Numbered from the stretch's first letter, positions 1-10,074 are shown. The stretch: 64,000 bases of DNA from Hymenobacter lapidiphilus (GCF_003417065.2 NZ_QVLT01000017.1:1-64000), one strand, 5' to 3'. Numbers and translations: made by a program. Notes: generated by a model from the letters alone, not told the origin.

Positions 1-113
1 CACCACCCCGCCCCCGCGCCCCCCGGCCCCACCCGAAGCGGCCCGTGACGGCAGCGGCGGGCTGGGGACGATGTAGTAAAAGCTACGAATGGCTTTGCAT
101 CAAGCCAGAGGAA
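1..113. other. GC-rich left edge, no gene seen
   Basis: The first ~75 bases are very GC-rich and C-rich and then change abruptly to AT-rich sequence at the end of the DUF6000 gene. I see no start, stop or hairpin that I can assign here. It may be the tail of a feature outside the window. Confidence 0.4.
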
Positions 114-788
114 TTATTGCTTACTTAAAGTGCCTATATTTTTTGTGGCTTCTATACTCTTAACCATGCTAGCTCTATTGCTTTCTAAGCTCCAGTATGG
201 TTTGTCTTTTACAAAAGTATTCCATTGGCCCAAATACTTGCTAGCCTTATCAGTGTCTACTAAAAATAAAGCGGCTAATATATCTCCTTGGTTATACCAC
301 AAATCTTTGCGTTTCAAATAATAATCAAGGTAAAGGGTCAAATAGGATTTAGATTTTTCGTCGGCAAATACTGCTAAAGCCAATGCATAGCCATAACCGG
401 CGTAGCAAACCTCGCTTTTTAGTAAGTGAACCCCAATTATATCCTTGAATTCGCTATAATTTTTGATTGCAGCAAAGTAGGCACCTACGATTCTTGGCCT
501 CCAATCAAAATCGCCCAATAACTGCTTTACAATTTCAGGAGTTATTTCTCTTGCTGCATTTACGTAGTTAGCAAGAGTCGCTTCGTCCATGCTGTTTATT
601 GAATTCATATAAAAATCCATAACCCACTTATCAATAAATTCTTCGGAAAGTTCTCCTTCATTACGATAAGATTCGAGTTTATCAAAGTTGCTCTGGTTTC
701 TAGATGTTGCCCCAGAAACGTGTAAAGCAATTTCAGTTGCTTCATCATTGTTGCCGAATAGCTTAGTCCATAGTTTCAAAAAAGCCAT
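114..788 (-). CDS. DUF6000 family protein
   Basis: A 224-residue soluble protein with no signal peptide or membrane segment. The middle carries the pattern I associate with DUF6000: a WRPRIVGAYFAAI stretch, then SEVCYAGYGYALALAVF, then a YLDYYLKRKDLWYNQGD block, ending in aromatic-rich KPYW. No catalytic motif is evident and the family has no function I can name. The gene is clearly more AT-rich than its neighbours and sits at the edge of a GC-rich block, which fits later acquisition but does not prove it. It starts with ATG 79 bases from the end of the convergently spaced terminator of icmF. Family assignment comes from memory of the motif order, so it is good but not certain; the gene call itself is solid. 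Confidence 0.7.
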   Translation of the reverse strand: MAFLKLWTKLFGNNDEATEIALHVSGATSRNQSNFDKLESYRNEGELSEEFIDKWVMDFYMNSINSMDEATLANYVNAAREITPEIVKQLLGDFDWRPRIVGAYFAAIKNYSEFKDIIGVHLLKSEVCYAGYGYALALAVFADEKSKSYLTLYLDYYLKRKDLWYNQGDILAALFLVDTDKASKYLGQWNTFVKDKPYWSLESNRASMVKSIEATKNIGTLSKQ

Positions 789-807
789 ATTGTCTTAATT
801 TAACTCA

Positions 808-846
808 TTAAAAAAGGGTGCTACCTCGACAAGATAGCACCCTTTG
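808..846 (-). terminator. Rho-independent terminator of icmF
   Basis: An 11-base perfect stem (AAAGGGTGCTA at 813-823 pairing with 835-845) lies just after the icmF stop. On the minus strand it is followed by a run of T (complement of the A-run at 810-815), which is the arrangement of an intrinsic terminator. Confidence 0.8.
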
Positions 847-867
847 TTATTCAGCCAAACAAGCCGC

Positions 868-3800
868 TTACATATTCCGCCGGTACTGCCCGCCGACCTC
901 AAACAACGCGTTCGTAATCTGGCCCAGCGAGCAGAACTTGACGGTGTCCATCAGCTCCTCGAAGAGGTTGCCGTTGGCGACGGCGACTTGCTGCAGGTGC
1001 TTGAGGCGCGCGGGGGCCTCGGCGGCGTTGCGGGCCTGCAGGGCCTCCAGCATCGTAATCTGGTACTGCTTCTCCTCCTCGGTGGCCCTGATCACCTCGG
1101 CGGGTATCACCGTGGGCGAGCCCTTCGACGAGAGGAAGGTGTTGACGCCGATAATGGGGTACTCGCCGGTGTGCTTGAGCATCTCGTAGTGCATGCTCTC
1201 CTCCTGAATCTTGCCGCGCTGGTACATGGTTTCCATGGCCCCGAGCACGCCGCCGCGCTCCGTGATGCGGTCGAATTCGAGCAGCACGGCTTCCTCCACT
1301 AGGTCGGTCAGCTCCTCGATGATGAACGAGCCCTGGAGCGGGTTTTCGTTCTTGGCCAGGCCCAGCTCGCGGTTGATGATGAGCTGGATGGCCATGGCCC
1401 GGCGCACCGATTCCTCGGTGGGCGTGGTAATGGCCTCATCGTAGGCGTTGGTGTGCAGGCTGTTGCAGTTGTCGTAGATGGCGTACAGGGCCTGCAGGGT
1501 GGTGCGGATGTCGTTGAAGTCGATTTCCTGGGCGTGCAGGCTCCGGCCGCTGGTCTGGATGTGGTACTTCAGCATCTGCGAGCGGGCGTTGGCGCCGTAC
1601 TTCAGCTTCATGGCCTTGGCCCAGATGCGCCGCGCCACCCGGCCGATAACGGCGTACTCGGGGTCGATGCCGTTGGAGAAGAAGAACGAAAGGTTGGGGG
1701 CGAAGTCGTTCACGTCCATGCCCCGGCTCACGTAATACTCCACAAACGTGAAGCCGTTGGAGAGCGTGAGGGCCAGCTGGGTGATGGGGTTGGCGCCGGC
1801 CTCGGCAATGTGGTAGCCCGAAATAGACACCGAGTAGAAGTTGCGGACCTTCTCGTCGATGAAGTACTGCTGCACGTCGCCCATGAGGCGCAGGGCGAAT
1901 TCGGTGGAGAAGATGCAGGTATTCTGGGCCTGGTCTTCCTTGAGAATATCGGCCTGCACCGTGCCGCGCACCTGCGTGAGGGTGCGGGTTTTGATGGACG
2001 CGTAAACGTCGGCGGGCAGCACCTGGTCGCCGGTTACGCCGAGCAGTAGCAGGCCGAGGCCGTCGTTGCCTTCGGGCAAAGGGCCCTGGTAGTGGGGGCG
2101 GGGCTGGCCGTACGCCGCGTAAATGGCGTCAATTTTCTGGCTGACTTCCTCTTCCAGTCCGTGCTCCTTAATATAGAACTCGCACTGCTGGTCGATGGCG
2201 GCGTTCATGAAGAAGGCGGCCAGCGTGGCGGCGGGGCCGTTGATGGTCATGGACACCGACGTGCTGGGGTTGGCCAGGTTGAAGCCCGAGTAGAGCTTCT
2301 TGGCATCGTCGAGGCAGGCAATGCTCACGCCGGCATTGCCGATTTTGCCGTAGATGTCGGGCCGGACGTCGGGGTCTTCGCCGTAGAGCGTCACCGAGTC
2401 GAAGGCCGTGCTGAGGCGCTTGGCGGGCAGGCCCATGCTCACATAGTGGAAGCGGCGGTTGGTGCGCTCGGGGCCGCCTTCGCCGGCAAACATGCGGGTG
2501 GGGTCTTCGCCCTCGCGCTTGAAGGGGAACACGCCGGCCGTGTAGGGAAACTCGCCGGGCACGTTCTCCTGGAGCTGCCAGCGGAGCAGGTCGCCCCAGG
2601 CGGTGTAGCGCGGCAGGCTTATTTTCGGAATCTGAGTGCCCGACAGGCTCTGGGTGTGCGTTTGCAGCCGCAGCTCCTTATCGCGCACCTTGAACACGAA
2701 CTCGGGGGCTTTGTAGGCGGCTACCGTTTGCGGCCAGTTCTCCAGGAGCTTCCAGTTCTGCCCGTCCAGCCGAAGCTTGACCTCTTCGAAGGTGCTCTCC
2801 AGGCCGGCCACGAGTGCTCCGGGCTCGATTCCGCCGCCTGCTGGGCCGCCGCCGTTACCAAGTCCTCCGGTACTTTTTCCAATTCGGTCGTTACCGAGGC
2901 TTTCAACGGCTCCGACGGCTTGTCGGATTCCATAGAGCTGCTGCGCTGTGGCAGACTGTTTTTGAACCCACTGGTCATATTGGCGGTTGGTTTCGGCTAT
3001 TTCGGAAAGATACCGCGTGCGGTGCGGCGGAATAATGTAAATCTTCTCGGAGTCCTCCACCGAGGTTTCGAGCTTCGAGGCAAAGGCGTGGCCGGTGCGC
3101 TCCTCCATGGTGGCCAGCACGGCGCGGTACAGCCGGTTCATGCCCGGGTCGTTGAACTGCGAGGCGATGGTGCCGAAGACCGGCATGGTATCGGTCTGCT
3201 TGTCCCAGAGGCCGTGGTTGCGCTGGTACTGCTTGCGCACGTCGCGCAAAGCGTCGAGGGCCCCGCGCTTGTCGAACTTGTTGAGGGCAATGACGTCGGC
3301 GAAATCGAGCATGTCGATTTTCTCCAGCTGGGTGGCCGCGCCGTACTCGGGCGTCATCACGTAGAGGCTGGCGTCGGAGTGCTCGATAATTTCGGTGTCG
3401 GACTGGCCGATGCCGGAGGTTTCGAGGATGATGAGGTCGAAGTCGGCGGCCCGTACCACGTCCACGGCGTCCTGCACGTACTTGCTGAGCGCCAGGTTGC
3501 TCTGCCGCGTAGCCAGGCTGCGCATGTACACCCGGGGACTGTTAATGGCGTTCATCCGGATTCGGTCGCCGAGCAGCGCCCCGCCGGTTTTACGTTTGCT
3601 GGGGTCCACCGAGATGATGGCAATGGTCTTCTCAGGGAAGTCCATCAGGAAGCGCCGCACCAGCTCATCCACGAGCGAGGACTTGCCCGAGCCGCCCGTG
3701 CCGGTGATACCTAATATAGGAGTTGCCAGCTTGTCATTCTTATCGTCGGTAGAGGCGCTACTAGCTTTCAGCTTTTTGCTGACCGCCAAGAATTCATCCG

Positions 3801-4332
3801 GGAAGTTTTCGGCGGCGGAAATGAGGCGGCCAATGTCGCGGGCGTTCTTGTCTTTGAGGTGGTCGGCCTCGCCGTTGAGGTTCTGGCCGGTCGGGAAGTC
3901 GGACTGTTCGAGCAAGTCGTTAATCATACCCTGCAGGCCCATGGCGCGGCCATCGTCGGGCGAGTAGATGCGGGTGACGCCGTGGTTCATCAGGTCCTCG
4001 ATTTCGGAGGGTAGAATCACGCCGCCGCCGCCGCCGAAGAGCTTGATGTGGCCCGCGCCGCGCTCCTTCAGCAGGTCGTGCATGTACTTGAAGTACTCGT
4101 TGTGGCCGCCCTGGTAGGAGGTAATAGCAATGGCCTGGGCATCCTCCTGAATGGCGCAATCCACGATTTCCTGCACCGAGCGGTTGTGGCCCAGGTGGAT
4201 TACCTCAGCCCCACTGCTTTGGATGATGCGGCGCATGATGTTGATGGCGGCATCGTGCCCATCGAACAGGGCGGCGGCCGTTACGATGCGGACGTGGTTT
4301 TTGGGTTTATAAGGCGCTACGGGAGCTTGCAT
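868..4332 (-). CDS. icmF: fused isobutyryl-CoA-type mutase (IcmF), B12 and GTPase domains
   Basis: A 1154-residue adenosylcobalamin-dependent acyl-CoA mutase with its G-protein chaperone fused in. Domain order is the IcmF one: B12-binding domain (about 1-140, with DGHD at 24-27 and a GGGGG turn), MeaI/ArgK-like GTPase (P-loop GTGGSGKSS near 210, NKFD), then the TIM-barrel mutase domain. [14 protein letters not shown] and AAIDQQC match IcmF rather than methylmalonyl-CoA mutase at substrate-specifying positions, so branched acyl-CoA such as isobutyryl-CoA is the likely substrate; this is inference from family knowledge. The protein is longer than the usual ~1085 residues because of a glycine-rich stretch between the GTPase and mutase domains. 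Third-position GC in that stretch is low in the annotated frame and high in the next frame (2805-2925), which suggests two compensating indels. Single transcription unit with its own terminator. Confidence 0.93.
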   Translation of the reverse strand: MQAPVAPYKPKNHVRIVTAAALFDGHDAAINIMRRIIQSSGAEVIHLGHNRSVQEIVDCAIQEDAQAIAITSYQGGHNEYFKYMHDLLKERGAGHIKLFGGGGGVILPSEIEDLMNHGVTRIYSPDDGRAMGLQGMINDLLEQSDFPTGQNLNGEADHLKDKNARDIGRLISAAENFPDEFLAVSKKLKASSASTDDKNDKLATPILGITGTGGSGKSSLVDELVRRFLMDFPEKTIAIISVDPSKRKTGGALLGDRIRMNAINSPRVYMRSLATRQSNLALSKYVQDAVDVVRAADFDLIILETSGIGQSDTEIIEHSDASLYVMTPEYGAATQLEKIDMLDFADVIALNKFDKRGALDALRDVRKQYQRNHGLWDKQTDTMPVFGTIASQFNDPGMNRLYRAVLATMEERTGHAFASKLETSVEDSEKIYIIPPHRTRYLSEIAETNRQYDQWVQKQSATAQQLYGIRQAVGAVESLGNDRIGKSTGGLGNGGGPAGGGIEPGALVAGLESTFEEVKLRLDGQNWKLLENWPQTVAAYKAPEFVFKVRDKELRLQTHTQSLSGTQIPKISLPRYTAWGDLLRWQLQENVPGEFPYTAGVFPFKREGEDPTRMFAGEGGPERTNRRFHYVSMGLPAKRLSTAFDSVTLYGEDPDVRPDIYGKIGNAGVSIACLDDAKKLYSGFNLANPSTSVSMTINGPAATLAAFFMNAAIDQQCEFYIKEHGLEEEVSQKIDAIYAAYGQPRPHYQGPLPEGNDGLGLLLLGVTGDQVLPADVYASIKTRTLTQVRGTVQADILKEDQAQNTCIFSTEFALRLMGDVQQYFIDEKVRNFYSVSISGYHIAEAGANPITQLALTLSNGFTFVEYYVSRGMDVNDFAPNLSFFFSNGIDPEYAVIGRVARRIWAKAMKLKYGANARSQMLKYHIQTSGRSLHAQEIDFNDIRTTLQALYAIYDNCNSLHTNAYDEAITTPTEESVRRAMAIQLIINRELGLAKNENPLQGSFIIEELTDLVEEAVLLEFDRITERGGVLGAMETMYQRGKIQEESMHYEMLKHTGEYPIIGVNTFLSSKGSPTVIPAEVIRATEEEKQYQITMLEALQARNAAEAPARLKHLQQVAVANGNLFEELMDTVKFCSLGQITNALFEVGGQYRRNM

Positions 4333-4429
4333 ATCGAGGGGCGGTTGGGTGGGTTTTGGTAGGGCTAAGGTACGAAACAGGCAGCGGGGGCGCGTTGGAA
4401 GTGGGTTGAAAGGAGCGAGTGGTGTAATC

Positions 4430-4693
4430 CTAGTCAGTCGACTCCTCTTCGAAATCTTCTATGAAATTTCTTCCACCAGTTGTGTTAAAATCATTAAGCA
4501 AGTAATCTAAGGCCTCGATGGGAATGTCAACAGGCGTAAAAGTCGTGAAGGTTATTTTCTTTAAGTCATCATGCCGGAAAATTTCCACCAGCATAGAACT
4601 TCCTTCCCATAGTTCCCAGCCGAGGCCATCACGCAAGTTTACATCACTTGCTATTTCAAGCCGAAAAAGTCGGTTATCAATACGGAAAGGCAT
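4430..4693 (-). CDS. small hypothetical protein
   Basis: An 87-residue acidic protein, no signal peptide and no membrane segment. It contains [25 protein letters not shown] and an [10 protein letters not shown] segment, suggesting a small alpha/beta fold, but I do not recognise a named family. It is AT-richer than the flanking genes, like the DUF6000 gene at the left end and the small membrane gene at 19.2 kb. It starts with ATG and lies alone between icmF and a carboxypeptidase-regulatory-like protein, with no convincing operon partner. The coding call rests on composition and on a clean ORF without a better competitor on either strand, so it is moderate. Confidence 0.6.
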   Translation of the reverse strand: MPFRIDNRLFRLEIASDVNLRDGLGWELWEGSSMLVEIFRHDDLKKITFTTFTPVDIPIEALDYLLNDFNTTGGRNFIEDFEEESTD

Positions 4694-4840
4694 GAGTTTG
4701 GGGTAATGGAGATGAAACGCTTATGATATTCACTTCTCCAGATAGATACGTTAGCACATTAGTCGCGGCTGCCGCTTCAGTTTCGGAAGGTGTTGCTGAG
4801 GTGGCGAGAGTTGTTACAGGGGCAAGCCGGGCCCAAAGTG

Positions 4841-5707
4841 TTACCGCCAACTCTGTACGTTTAGGTATATGCTGGGCCGGGCGGGGTAGAACTTCCATTT
4901 AGCTTGACTTTTATCACGGGTATAAATCAAATGTAATGGGGAGGGAAATGCTGCCGGAACATCGAAGTGGTTGTAGCCGGGCGTTTCCCCCACTGCGTCG
5001 AGCCATTGTAGCGCCACTACTATTTTTTGCCCTTTGCTGAACTGCAAATTGTACGGCCGCAAATTGACTTTAATCCAGCCTCGCTGCTGGTCGGCTAGCA
5101 CCAGCTGAATATCAGTGGGCAACAACTGCTCTGCCGGCCGGCCGGCACGCACGGCGTAGAACAGCAGTCGTAAGCGCACCTGCTGGAACGGGTTGCTCTC
5201 CACATACACATTGAAATCGTCTACGTAGCAGTTGCGGGGCGAAGTGAGGAAGGTGCCGAACTCCGAGCCGAGCTTTTCGCGGCGGCGGATACTGTCCTTC
5301 ACGATGCTGTTCACCTGCCAATGGGCAATTCCGCCGGTGCTGGCGCGGCCTAGCACCTGCGGCCGTAGCTGCCGGTGGCGTACCGTTACCTCGCGCAGGG
5401 CCTGGGGCTGGGTTTGCAGCCTGATGGTAAGGTCTGCCTGCCGAAGTTGCCCCAATACCAGCCGGCCCGGCCGGTAACCCACGCCCGTTACGATAACCGA
5501 GTCGGTGGCTGCCAACTCGGGAGAGTCGGGGAAGCGGAAGCGGCCCTGCGCATCGGCGACGGTGCCATCGGCCTTCCCCTTCACGCCGATGGAAGCGAAG
5601 GGCACTGGAGTGGCGGTGGAGTCGGCGCGCAGTACGCGGCCGCGGAGGGTTTGGGCAGAAAGCAGCAGGGGAGACGCATAAGCCAGCAACAACAGTAAAA
5701 GGCGCAT
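4841..5707 (-). CDS. exported protein with CarboxypepD_reg-like domain
   Basis: I place the start at the ATG whose product opens MRLLLLLLAYASPLLLSAQ, a clear signal peptide; the ORF continues 84 codons upstream but that part reads like non-coding sequence. The mature protein begins with a carboxypeptidase regulatory-like beta-sandwich (about 22-95: LRGRVLRADST, PVPFASIGVKG, DAQGRFRF, VTGVGYRPG), a module common on Bacteroidota exported and outer-membrane proteins. The remaining ~190 residues are beta-rich and end in a basic, aromatic tail; I do not recognise them. Proteins of this layout are often periplasmic or surface-located, but no TonB-dependent barrel or type IX sorting domain is visible here. 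It is followed by 147 bases without a supported gene. Confidence 0.8.
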   Translation of the reverse strand: MRLLLLLLAYASPLLLSAQTLRGRVLRADSTATPVPFASIGVKGKADGTVADAQGRFRFPDSPELAATDSVIVTGVGYRPGRLVLGQLRQADLTIRLQTQPQALREVTVRHRQLRPQVLGRASTGGIAHWQVNSIVKDSIRRREKLGSEFGTFLTSPRNCYVDDFNVYVESNPFQQVRLRLLFYAVRAGRPAEQLLPTDIQLVLADQQRGWIKVNLRPYNLQFSKGQKIVVALQWLDAVGETPGYNHFDVPAAFPSPLHLIYTRDKSQAKWKFYPARPSIYLNVQSWR

Positions 5708-5913
5708 TCTGGAAGTAAAGTTGGTACGACCGGAAGAGTGCGGCAGGACTATTGAACGTTGCAAGAGGGTGAGGGAAGCCAAGCGCCCCTGTCGGAGCTT
5801 TTGTAAGTCCCGCGCAAATCCTGCCAGAAATTGCTCCCCCAACGACTCCAGTTCAAACCACCGTACGATTCCTAGTTTCGCTTGTCCGATATGGGATGGC
5901 GAAATAACAAGAC

Positions 5914-5950
5914 ATGAAAATGCCCCGCCGAGTCCGCCGGGGCATTTCAG
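5914..5950 (-). terminator. terminator after formaldehyde dehydrogenase gene
   Basis: A strong GC stem (AATGCCCCG... with ...CCGGGGCATT) lies 18 bases past the stop of the dehydrogenase and is followed on the minus strand by T-rich sequence. The arms are near-perfect complements with a short loop. Confidence 0.75.
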
Positions 5951-5967
5951 TACAAGCAACTACAGCG

Positions 5968-7203
5968 TTAGGCATCAATTGGCTCCTGCTTGGCTTTGGC
6001 CTTGGGCTTCACGTCTGGAATCAGGTTGTGGGGGTTGATGACGAACTTCTTGGCCACGCCGCTATCGAATTCCTCGTAGCCGCGGGGCGCATCGTCGAGG
6101 CTGATAACCTCCACGTTCACGGCCTTGGCAATCTGCACCTTGTCGTACAGAATAGCCTGCATGAGCTGGCGGTTGTAGCTCATAACGGGCGTCTGGCCGG
6201 TATGAAACGAGTGGCTTTTAGCCCAGCCCAGCCCGAATCGGATGGAGAGGTTGCCTTTCTGAGCCGCCTTGTCCTCGGCGCCTGGGTCTTCGGTTACATA
6301 GAGGCCGGGAATGCCGATGGAGCCCCCGGCGCGGGTTATTTCCATGAGCGAGTTGAGCACGGCCGCCGGGACTTCCTTCTTCGAGTCGGTGCCGTGCCCG
6401 CTGGCCTCGAAGCCTACGCAGTCAACGGCGCAGTCGATTTCCGGCACGCCCAGAATCTGGGTAATCTGCTCAGTCAGGGTCGCGTCGAGCGTCAGGTCCA
6501 CGGTTTCGCAGCCGAACGAGCGGGCGTGCGCGAGGCGGGCCTTGTTCATGTCGCCTACTATTACCACGGCCGCGCCCAGCAGCTGGGCCGAAGCCGCGGC
6601 GGCCAGCCCTACCGGCCCGGCTCCGGCAATGTACACGGTGGTGCCCGGGCCCACGCCAGCCTTCACCGCCCCGTGGAAGCCCGTTGGGAAAATATCGCTC
6701 AGCATGGTCAGGTCGCGGATTTTCTCCATTGCCTGGTCCTTGTTCGGGAACTGGAGCAGGTTGAAATCAGCGTAGGGCACCATCACGTATTCGGCCTGCC
6801 CGCCAATCCAGCCGCCCATATCTACGTAGCCATAGGCGCCACCGGCGCGGCCTTCGTTCACACTCAGGCAGATACCAGTTTTCATCTCCTTGCAGGTGCG
6901 GCACCGGCCACACGCCACATTAAATGGCACCGATACCAGGTCGCCCTTCTTGAGAAACTCCACATCGGTACCTGCCTCAATCACCTCGCCGGTTATTTCG
7001 TGGCCCAGTATCAGGCCGGCGGGTGCCGTGGTGCGGCCCCGCACCATATGCTGGTCCGAGCCGCAGATGTTGGTCGATATTACTTTCAGCACCACACCGT
7101 GGTTGATTTTCTTGCCTTTCGGGTTTTTTAGCTCCGGAAAGTCAATATCCTGGACGGCTACTTTGCCGGGCTCCAGGTACACTACGCCTCTGTTGTTAGC
7201 CAT
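5968..7203 (-). CDS. fdhA: formaldehyde dehydrogenase, glutathione-independent type
   Basis: A 411-residue zinc-dependent medium-chain dehydrogenase. The protein starts MANNRGVVYLEPGKV at the ATG used here; an in-frame extension of 21 codons upstream looks non-coding. Visible motifs are the catalytic-zinc Cys in NICGSDQHM, the GHEITGEV glutamate block, structural-zinc cysteines in CGRCRTCKEMKTGIC, and the NAD-binding turn GAGPVG. Length, the CGSDQH block and the long insertion (GHGTDSKKEV) match glutathione-independent formaldehyde dehydrogenases of the Pseudomonas putida type, which oxidise formaldehyde to formate with NAD and can dismutate aldehydes. Substrate is inferred from this subfamily resemblance. 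A hairpin separates it from the upstream GlcG/HbpS gene on the same strand, so the two may be only partly co-transcribed. Confidence 0.87.
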   Translation of the reverse strand: MANNRGVVYLEPGKVAVQDIDFPELKNPKGKKINHGVVLKVISTNICGSDQHMVRGRTTAPAGLILGHEITGEVIEAGTDVEFLKKGDLVSVPFNVACGRCRTCKEMKTGICLSVNEGRAGGAYGYVDMGGWIGGQAEYVMVPYADFNLLQFPNKDQAMEKIRDLTMLSDIFPTGFHGAVKAGVGPGTTVYIAGAGPVGLAAAASAQLLGAAVVIVGDMNKARLAHARSFGCETVDLTLDATLTEQITQILGVPEIDCAVDCVGFEASGHGTDSKKEVPAAVLNSLMEITRAGGSIGIPGLYVTEDPGAEDKAAQKGNLSIRFGLGWAKSHSFHTGQTPVMSYNRQLMQAILYDKVQIAKAVNVEVISLDDAPRGYEEFDSGVAKKFVINPHNLIPDVKPKAKAKQEPIDA

Positions 7204-7248
7204 AAAATTGGGGGGTGATGGGGATGGGAAATAAGCTGTAAAACGCCA

Positions 7249-7283
7249 AACGGCGGCCTTCGCCACAAGGGAAGTCCGCCGTT
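7249..7283 (-). terminator. intercistronic hairpin between GlcG-like gene and fdhA
   Basis: AACGGCGG...CTTC on one arm pairs with GAAG...CCGCCGTT on the other around a short loop. It lies downstream of the GlcG/HbpS stop and 46 bases upstream of the fdhA start, so it could end or attenuate the upstream transcript. The following T-run is weak. Confidence 0.5.
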
Positions 7284-7353
7284 CGGGTACTTAAAGGAAG
7301 CCGGGAAAGGCCGAAAGGTTTGGCCCAATAGCCCCGATGCGGGCGGCTACCGG

Positions 7354-7782
7354 CTACTTGAGCGCCTGCATGCCGGCTTCGGCCACGGTGTGGTCGTTTT
7401 CAACCGAGTCGCCCGACACGCCAATAGCCCCAACGATTTCATCGCCCTGCTTAAGCGGAATGCCACCGGGGAAAGTGATAAGGCCGCCGTTGGAGTGTTC
7501 AATGTTGTAAAGCGGGCCGCCGGGCTGCGACAATCCGCCGATGTTGCCGGTAGGCATGTCGAAGAAGCGGGCCGTTTTAGCCTTCTTAATGGAGATGTCG
7601 AGCGAACCCAGCCAGGCCCCGTCCATGCGGGCAAAGGCCACGAGGTTCGCCCCAGCATCGACCACGGCAATGTTCATTTTCACGCCCATTTCCTGGGACT
7701 TCTGGCGGGCGGCTTCGATGATTTGCTGGGCCTGCTGGAGGTTGATAGAGTTCATGGGAATTTGGTTGGTGAATACTTTCAT
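7354..7782 (-). CDS. GlcG/HbpS family heme-binding-like protein
   Basis: A 142-residue single-domain protein of the GlcG/HbpS (DUF336) family. Diagnostic stretches are the [19 protein letters not shown] helix, [20 protein letters not shown], the [12 protein letters not shown] helix, and [19 protein letters not shown] near the end. HbpS of Streptomyces binds heme and iron, and GlcG is encoded with glycolate oxidation genes; the role here is not established. A second ATG nine codons in (MNSINLQQ) is an equally credible start, since the first nine residues look like unstructured extension. It precedes fdhA on the same strand, but a hairpin between them argues against a tight operon. Confidence 0.85.
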   Translation of the reverse strand: MKVFTNQIPMNSINLQQAQQIIEAARQKSQEMGVKMNIAVVDAGANLVAFARMDGAWLGSLDISIKKAKTARFFDMPTGNIGGLSQPGGPLYNIEHSNGGLITFPGGIPLKQGDEIVGAIGVSGDSVENDHTVAEAGMQALK

Positions 7783-7869
7783 ACGCGGGTTGGAGCCGAA
7801 AAGATGGTCCGGCCGCGGCCGTTACGGTGGCGGCCGGGCCGTTGCTGTGGCTAGGCAGTAATGAGGGCT

Positions 7870-7910
7870 GCTACGGCCGCCGGCCGCCAGGGCTACCGGC
7901 CGGCCGTAGC
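7870..7910. repeat. GC-rich hairpin in divergent intergenic region
   Basis: GCTACGGCCGcCGG pairs with CCGGcCGGCCGTAGC across a 12-base loop, in the 177-base gap between the divergent GlcG-like gene and lepA. No T-run follows. It sits 20 bases upstream of the lepA -7 box, so it may be a protein site or simply a structural repeat. Confidence 0.45.
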
Positions 7911-7929
7911 ATATCCGGGCGTCGTTGCG

Positions 7930-7937
7930 TACCTTTG
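7930..7937 (+). promoter_or_regulatory. Bacteroidota -7 box for lepA
   Basis: TACCTTTG matches the TAnnTTTG consensus exactly. It predicts a transcript start near 7942 and an untranslated leader of under 20 bases. No TTG is seen at the usual -33 distance, so the call rests on the -7 match and its position. Confidence 0.5.
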
Positions 7938-7959
7938 AACCTAGAAAAAACTGCCTTCA

Positions 7960-9747
7960 GTGAAGAACATCCGCAATTTCTGCATCATTGCCCACATCGA
8001 CCACGGCAAAAGTACGCTCGCCGACCGCCTGCTCGAATTCACGAGCACCGTGTCCAAGCGCGATATGCAGGCCCAGCTGCTCGACAACATGGACCTGGAG
8101 CGGGAGCGGGGCATCACCATCAAGAGCCACGCCATCCAGATGCAGTTTCCCTACAAGGGGGAAATCTACACGCTCAACCTGATTGACACTCCCGGCCACG
8201 TCGACTTCAGCTACGAAGTAAGCCGCAGCATTGCCGCCTGCGAAGGCGCGCTGCTCATCGTCGATGCTTCGCAGGGTATTGAGGCCCAGACGATTTCCAA
8301 CCTCTACCTCGCCATCGGGGCCGACCTGGAAATCATCCCCGTCCTCAACAAAATCGACCTGCCCCACGCCATGCCCGAGGAGGTGAGCGACGAAATCGTG
8401 GACCTCATCGGCTGCGAGTACGAAGACATCCTCCACGCCTCCGGCAAAACCGGCCTCGGCATCGAAGGCATCCTCAACGCCATCATCGAGCGGGTGCCGG
8501 CCCCCAAAGGCGACCCCGAAGCCCCGTTGCAGGCCCTGATTTTCGACTCGGTCTTTAACTCTTACCGCGGCATCGAAGTGCTGTTCCGCATCAAGAACGG
8601 CACCATGCGCAAGGGCGACAAGCTCCGCTTCATGGCCACCGGCAAGGAGTACGGCGCCGACGAAATTGGTATTCTGGGCCTCAACCAGGAGCCCCGCCAG
8701 GAAATGGGCGCCGGCAACGTGGGCTACCTCATCTCGGGCATCAAAGAAGCCCGCGAAGTAAAAGTGGGCGACACCATTACCCATGTCGCCAATCCCACCA
8801 AGGAAGCCATCAAGGGCTTTGCTGATGTGAAGCCGATGGTTTTCGCCGGCATTTACCCCGTCGATACCACTGAGTACGAGGAGCTGCGCTCGTGCATGGA
8901 AAAGCTCCAGCTCAACGATGCCTCGCTAGTTTGGGAGCCCGAAACATCGGTGGCCCTAGGCTTCGGCTTTCGTTGCGGTTTCCTGGGCATGCTGCACATG
9001 GAAATCGTGCAGGAGCGGCTGGAGCGCGAGTTCAACATGACGGTGATTACCACCGTGCCCAGCGTACAGTTCCACGCCACCGGTACCAAAGACCAGCTGC
9101 TGACCATCAACGCGCCGAGCGAAATGCCCGAGCCGAACATGATCAAGTACATCGAGGAGCCTTTCATCAAGGCCCAGATCATTACGGCGGCCGACTATGT
9201 AGGACCCATTATCACGCTTTGCATGGAAAAGCGCGGCGTCATCAAGGGCCAGAGCTACCTGACGAGCGAGCGGGTAGAAATGACCTTCGAGCTGCCGCTG
9301 TCGGAAATCGTGTTCGACTTCTTCGACAAGCTCAAAACCATCAGCCGCGGCTACGCCTCGCTCGACTATGAGCTGATCGGCTTCCGCGAGTCGGATATGG
9401 TCAAGCTCGACATCATGCTCAACGGTGAGAAGGTCGACGCCCTGTCGGCCATTGTGCACCGCAGCAAGAGCTACGAGTGGGGCCGCCGCCTGTGCGAGAA
9501 ATTGCGCGAGTTGCTGCCCCGCCAGCAGTTTGAAATTGCCATTCAGGCCAGTATTGGCCAGAAAATTATTTCCCGCGAAACGGTGAAAGCCCTGCGCAAA
9601 AACGTAATTGCCAAGTGCTACGGCGGCGACATCAGCCGCAAGCGCAAGCTGCTCGAAAAGCAGAAGGAAGGCAAGAAGCGGATGCGCCAGGTTGGCTCCG
9701 TGGAGATACCACAGGAGGCCTTCCTGGCCGTGCTGAAACTAGATTGA
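7960..9747 (+). CDS. lepA: elongation factor 4 (LepA)
   Basis: A 595-residue translational GTPase. The G1 motif AHIDHGKST is at 11-19, followed by [17 protein letters not shown] and NKIDLP, and the C-terminal LepA-specific domain ends in [23 protein letters not shown], the usual LepA tail. LepA back-translocates or rescues stalled ribosomes and acts at the membrane or on ribosomes under ionic stress. The start is GTG at 7960; the N-terminus [19 protein letters not shown] is exactly where LepA proteins begin and no in-frame ATG lies upstream. A perfect -7 box sits 23 bases ahead and a strong terminator follows the stop, so it is probably monocistronic. Confidence 0.97.
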   Translation: MKNIRNFCIIAHIDHGKSTLADRLLEFTSTVSKRDMQAQLLDNMDLERERGITIKSHAIQMQFPYKGEIYTLNLIDTPGHVDFSYEVSRSIAACEGALLIVDASQGIEAQTISNLYLAIGADLEIIPVLNKIDLPHAMPEEVSDEIVDLIGCEYEDILHASGKTGLGIEGILNAIIERVPAPKGDPEAPLQALIFDSVFNSYRGIEVLFRIKNGTMRKGDKLRFMATGKEYGADEIGILGLNQEPRQEMGAGNVGYLISGIKEAREVKVGDTITHVANPTKEAIKGFADVKPMVFAGIYPVDTTEYEELRSCMEKLQLNDASLVWEPETSVALGFGFRCGFLGMLHMEIVQERLEREFNMTVITTVPSVQFHATGTKDQLLTINAPSEMPEPNMIKYIEEPFIKAQIITAADYVGPIITLCMEKRGVIKGQSYLTSERVEMTFELPLSEIVFDFFDKLKTISRGYASLDYELIGFRESDMVKLDIMLNGEKVDALSAIVHRSKSYEWGRRLCEKLRELLPRQQFEIAIQASIGQKIISRETVKALRKNVIAKCYGGDISRKRKLLEKQKEGKKRMRQVGSVEIPQEAFLAVLKLD

Positions 9748-9753
9748 TGAGTG

Positions 9754-9784
9754 GAAACGCGCCTTTCGCCGGCGCGTTTCTTTT
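9754..9784 (+). terminator. lepA terminator
   Basis: A ten-base perfect stem (GAAACGCGCC at 9754-9763 with 9771-9780) followed by TTTTA, seven bases after the lepA stop. Confidence 0.85.
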
Positions 9785-9852
9785 ACGCATACCTATTCAT
9801 TTTTTCATCTGATGCACTTCTTAACCGGGCGTGTGTTGCTTTCCCTCAAACC

Positions 9853-10056
9853 ATGTCTGACCACCATCTCGTTAAGAACTGTCGCAGTTACGACCAGCTA
9901 GAGAAAATCCGCCGCGGTCAGGAGCGTAAGTTCCGCTGGCGCGACGACTGGCCCGTGATGGAAAAGGCCCTGCTTGCCGCCGGTGCCGAAGCCATTGCGG
10001 CCTACGAAGCGTCGGTTGCCGACGCATCGGCCGCCGCTGATAAGCCTTCTGCCTAA
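9853..10056 (+). CDS. small hypothetical protein upstream of folD
   Basis: A 67-residue protein opening MSDHHLVKNCRSYDQLEKI and ending in an alanine-rich helix. The longer in-frame extension (to 9751) runs through the lepA terminator, so I use the ATG at 9853. The charged segment KIRRGQERKFRWRDDWPVMEKALLAAGAEAI suggests a helical soluble protein, possibly RNA- or protein-binding. I do not recognise the family. The stop lies 18 bases before folD, so the two genes are likely co-transcribed. Confidence 0.65.
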   Translation: MSDHHLVKNCRSYDQLEKIRRGQERKFRWRDDWPVMEKALLAAGAEAIAAYEASVADASAAADKPSA

Positions 10057-10074
10057 CCAACCCCTTCCTGCTGC

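Noticed and set aside
2092..3714. 540-codon plus-strand frame antisense to icmF
   Set aside because: Third-position GC bias of the real gene leaves the opposite strand open; the product is V/G/A/H-rich without domains.
5914..7131. 405-codon plus-strand frame across the formaldehyde dehydrogenase gene
   Set aside because: Shadow of fdhA, low complexity and no domain; the minus-strand protein has complete catalytic motifs.
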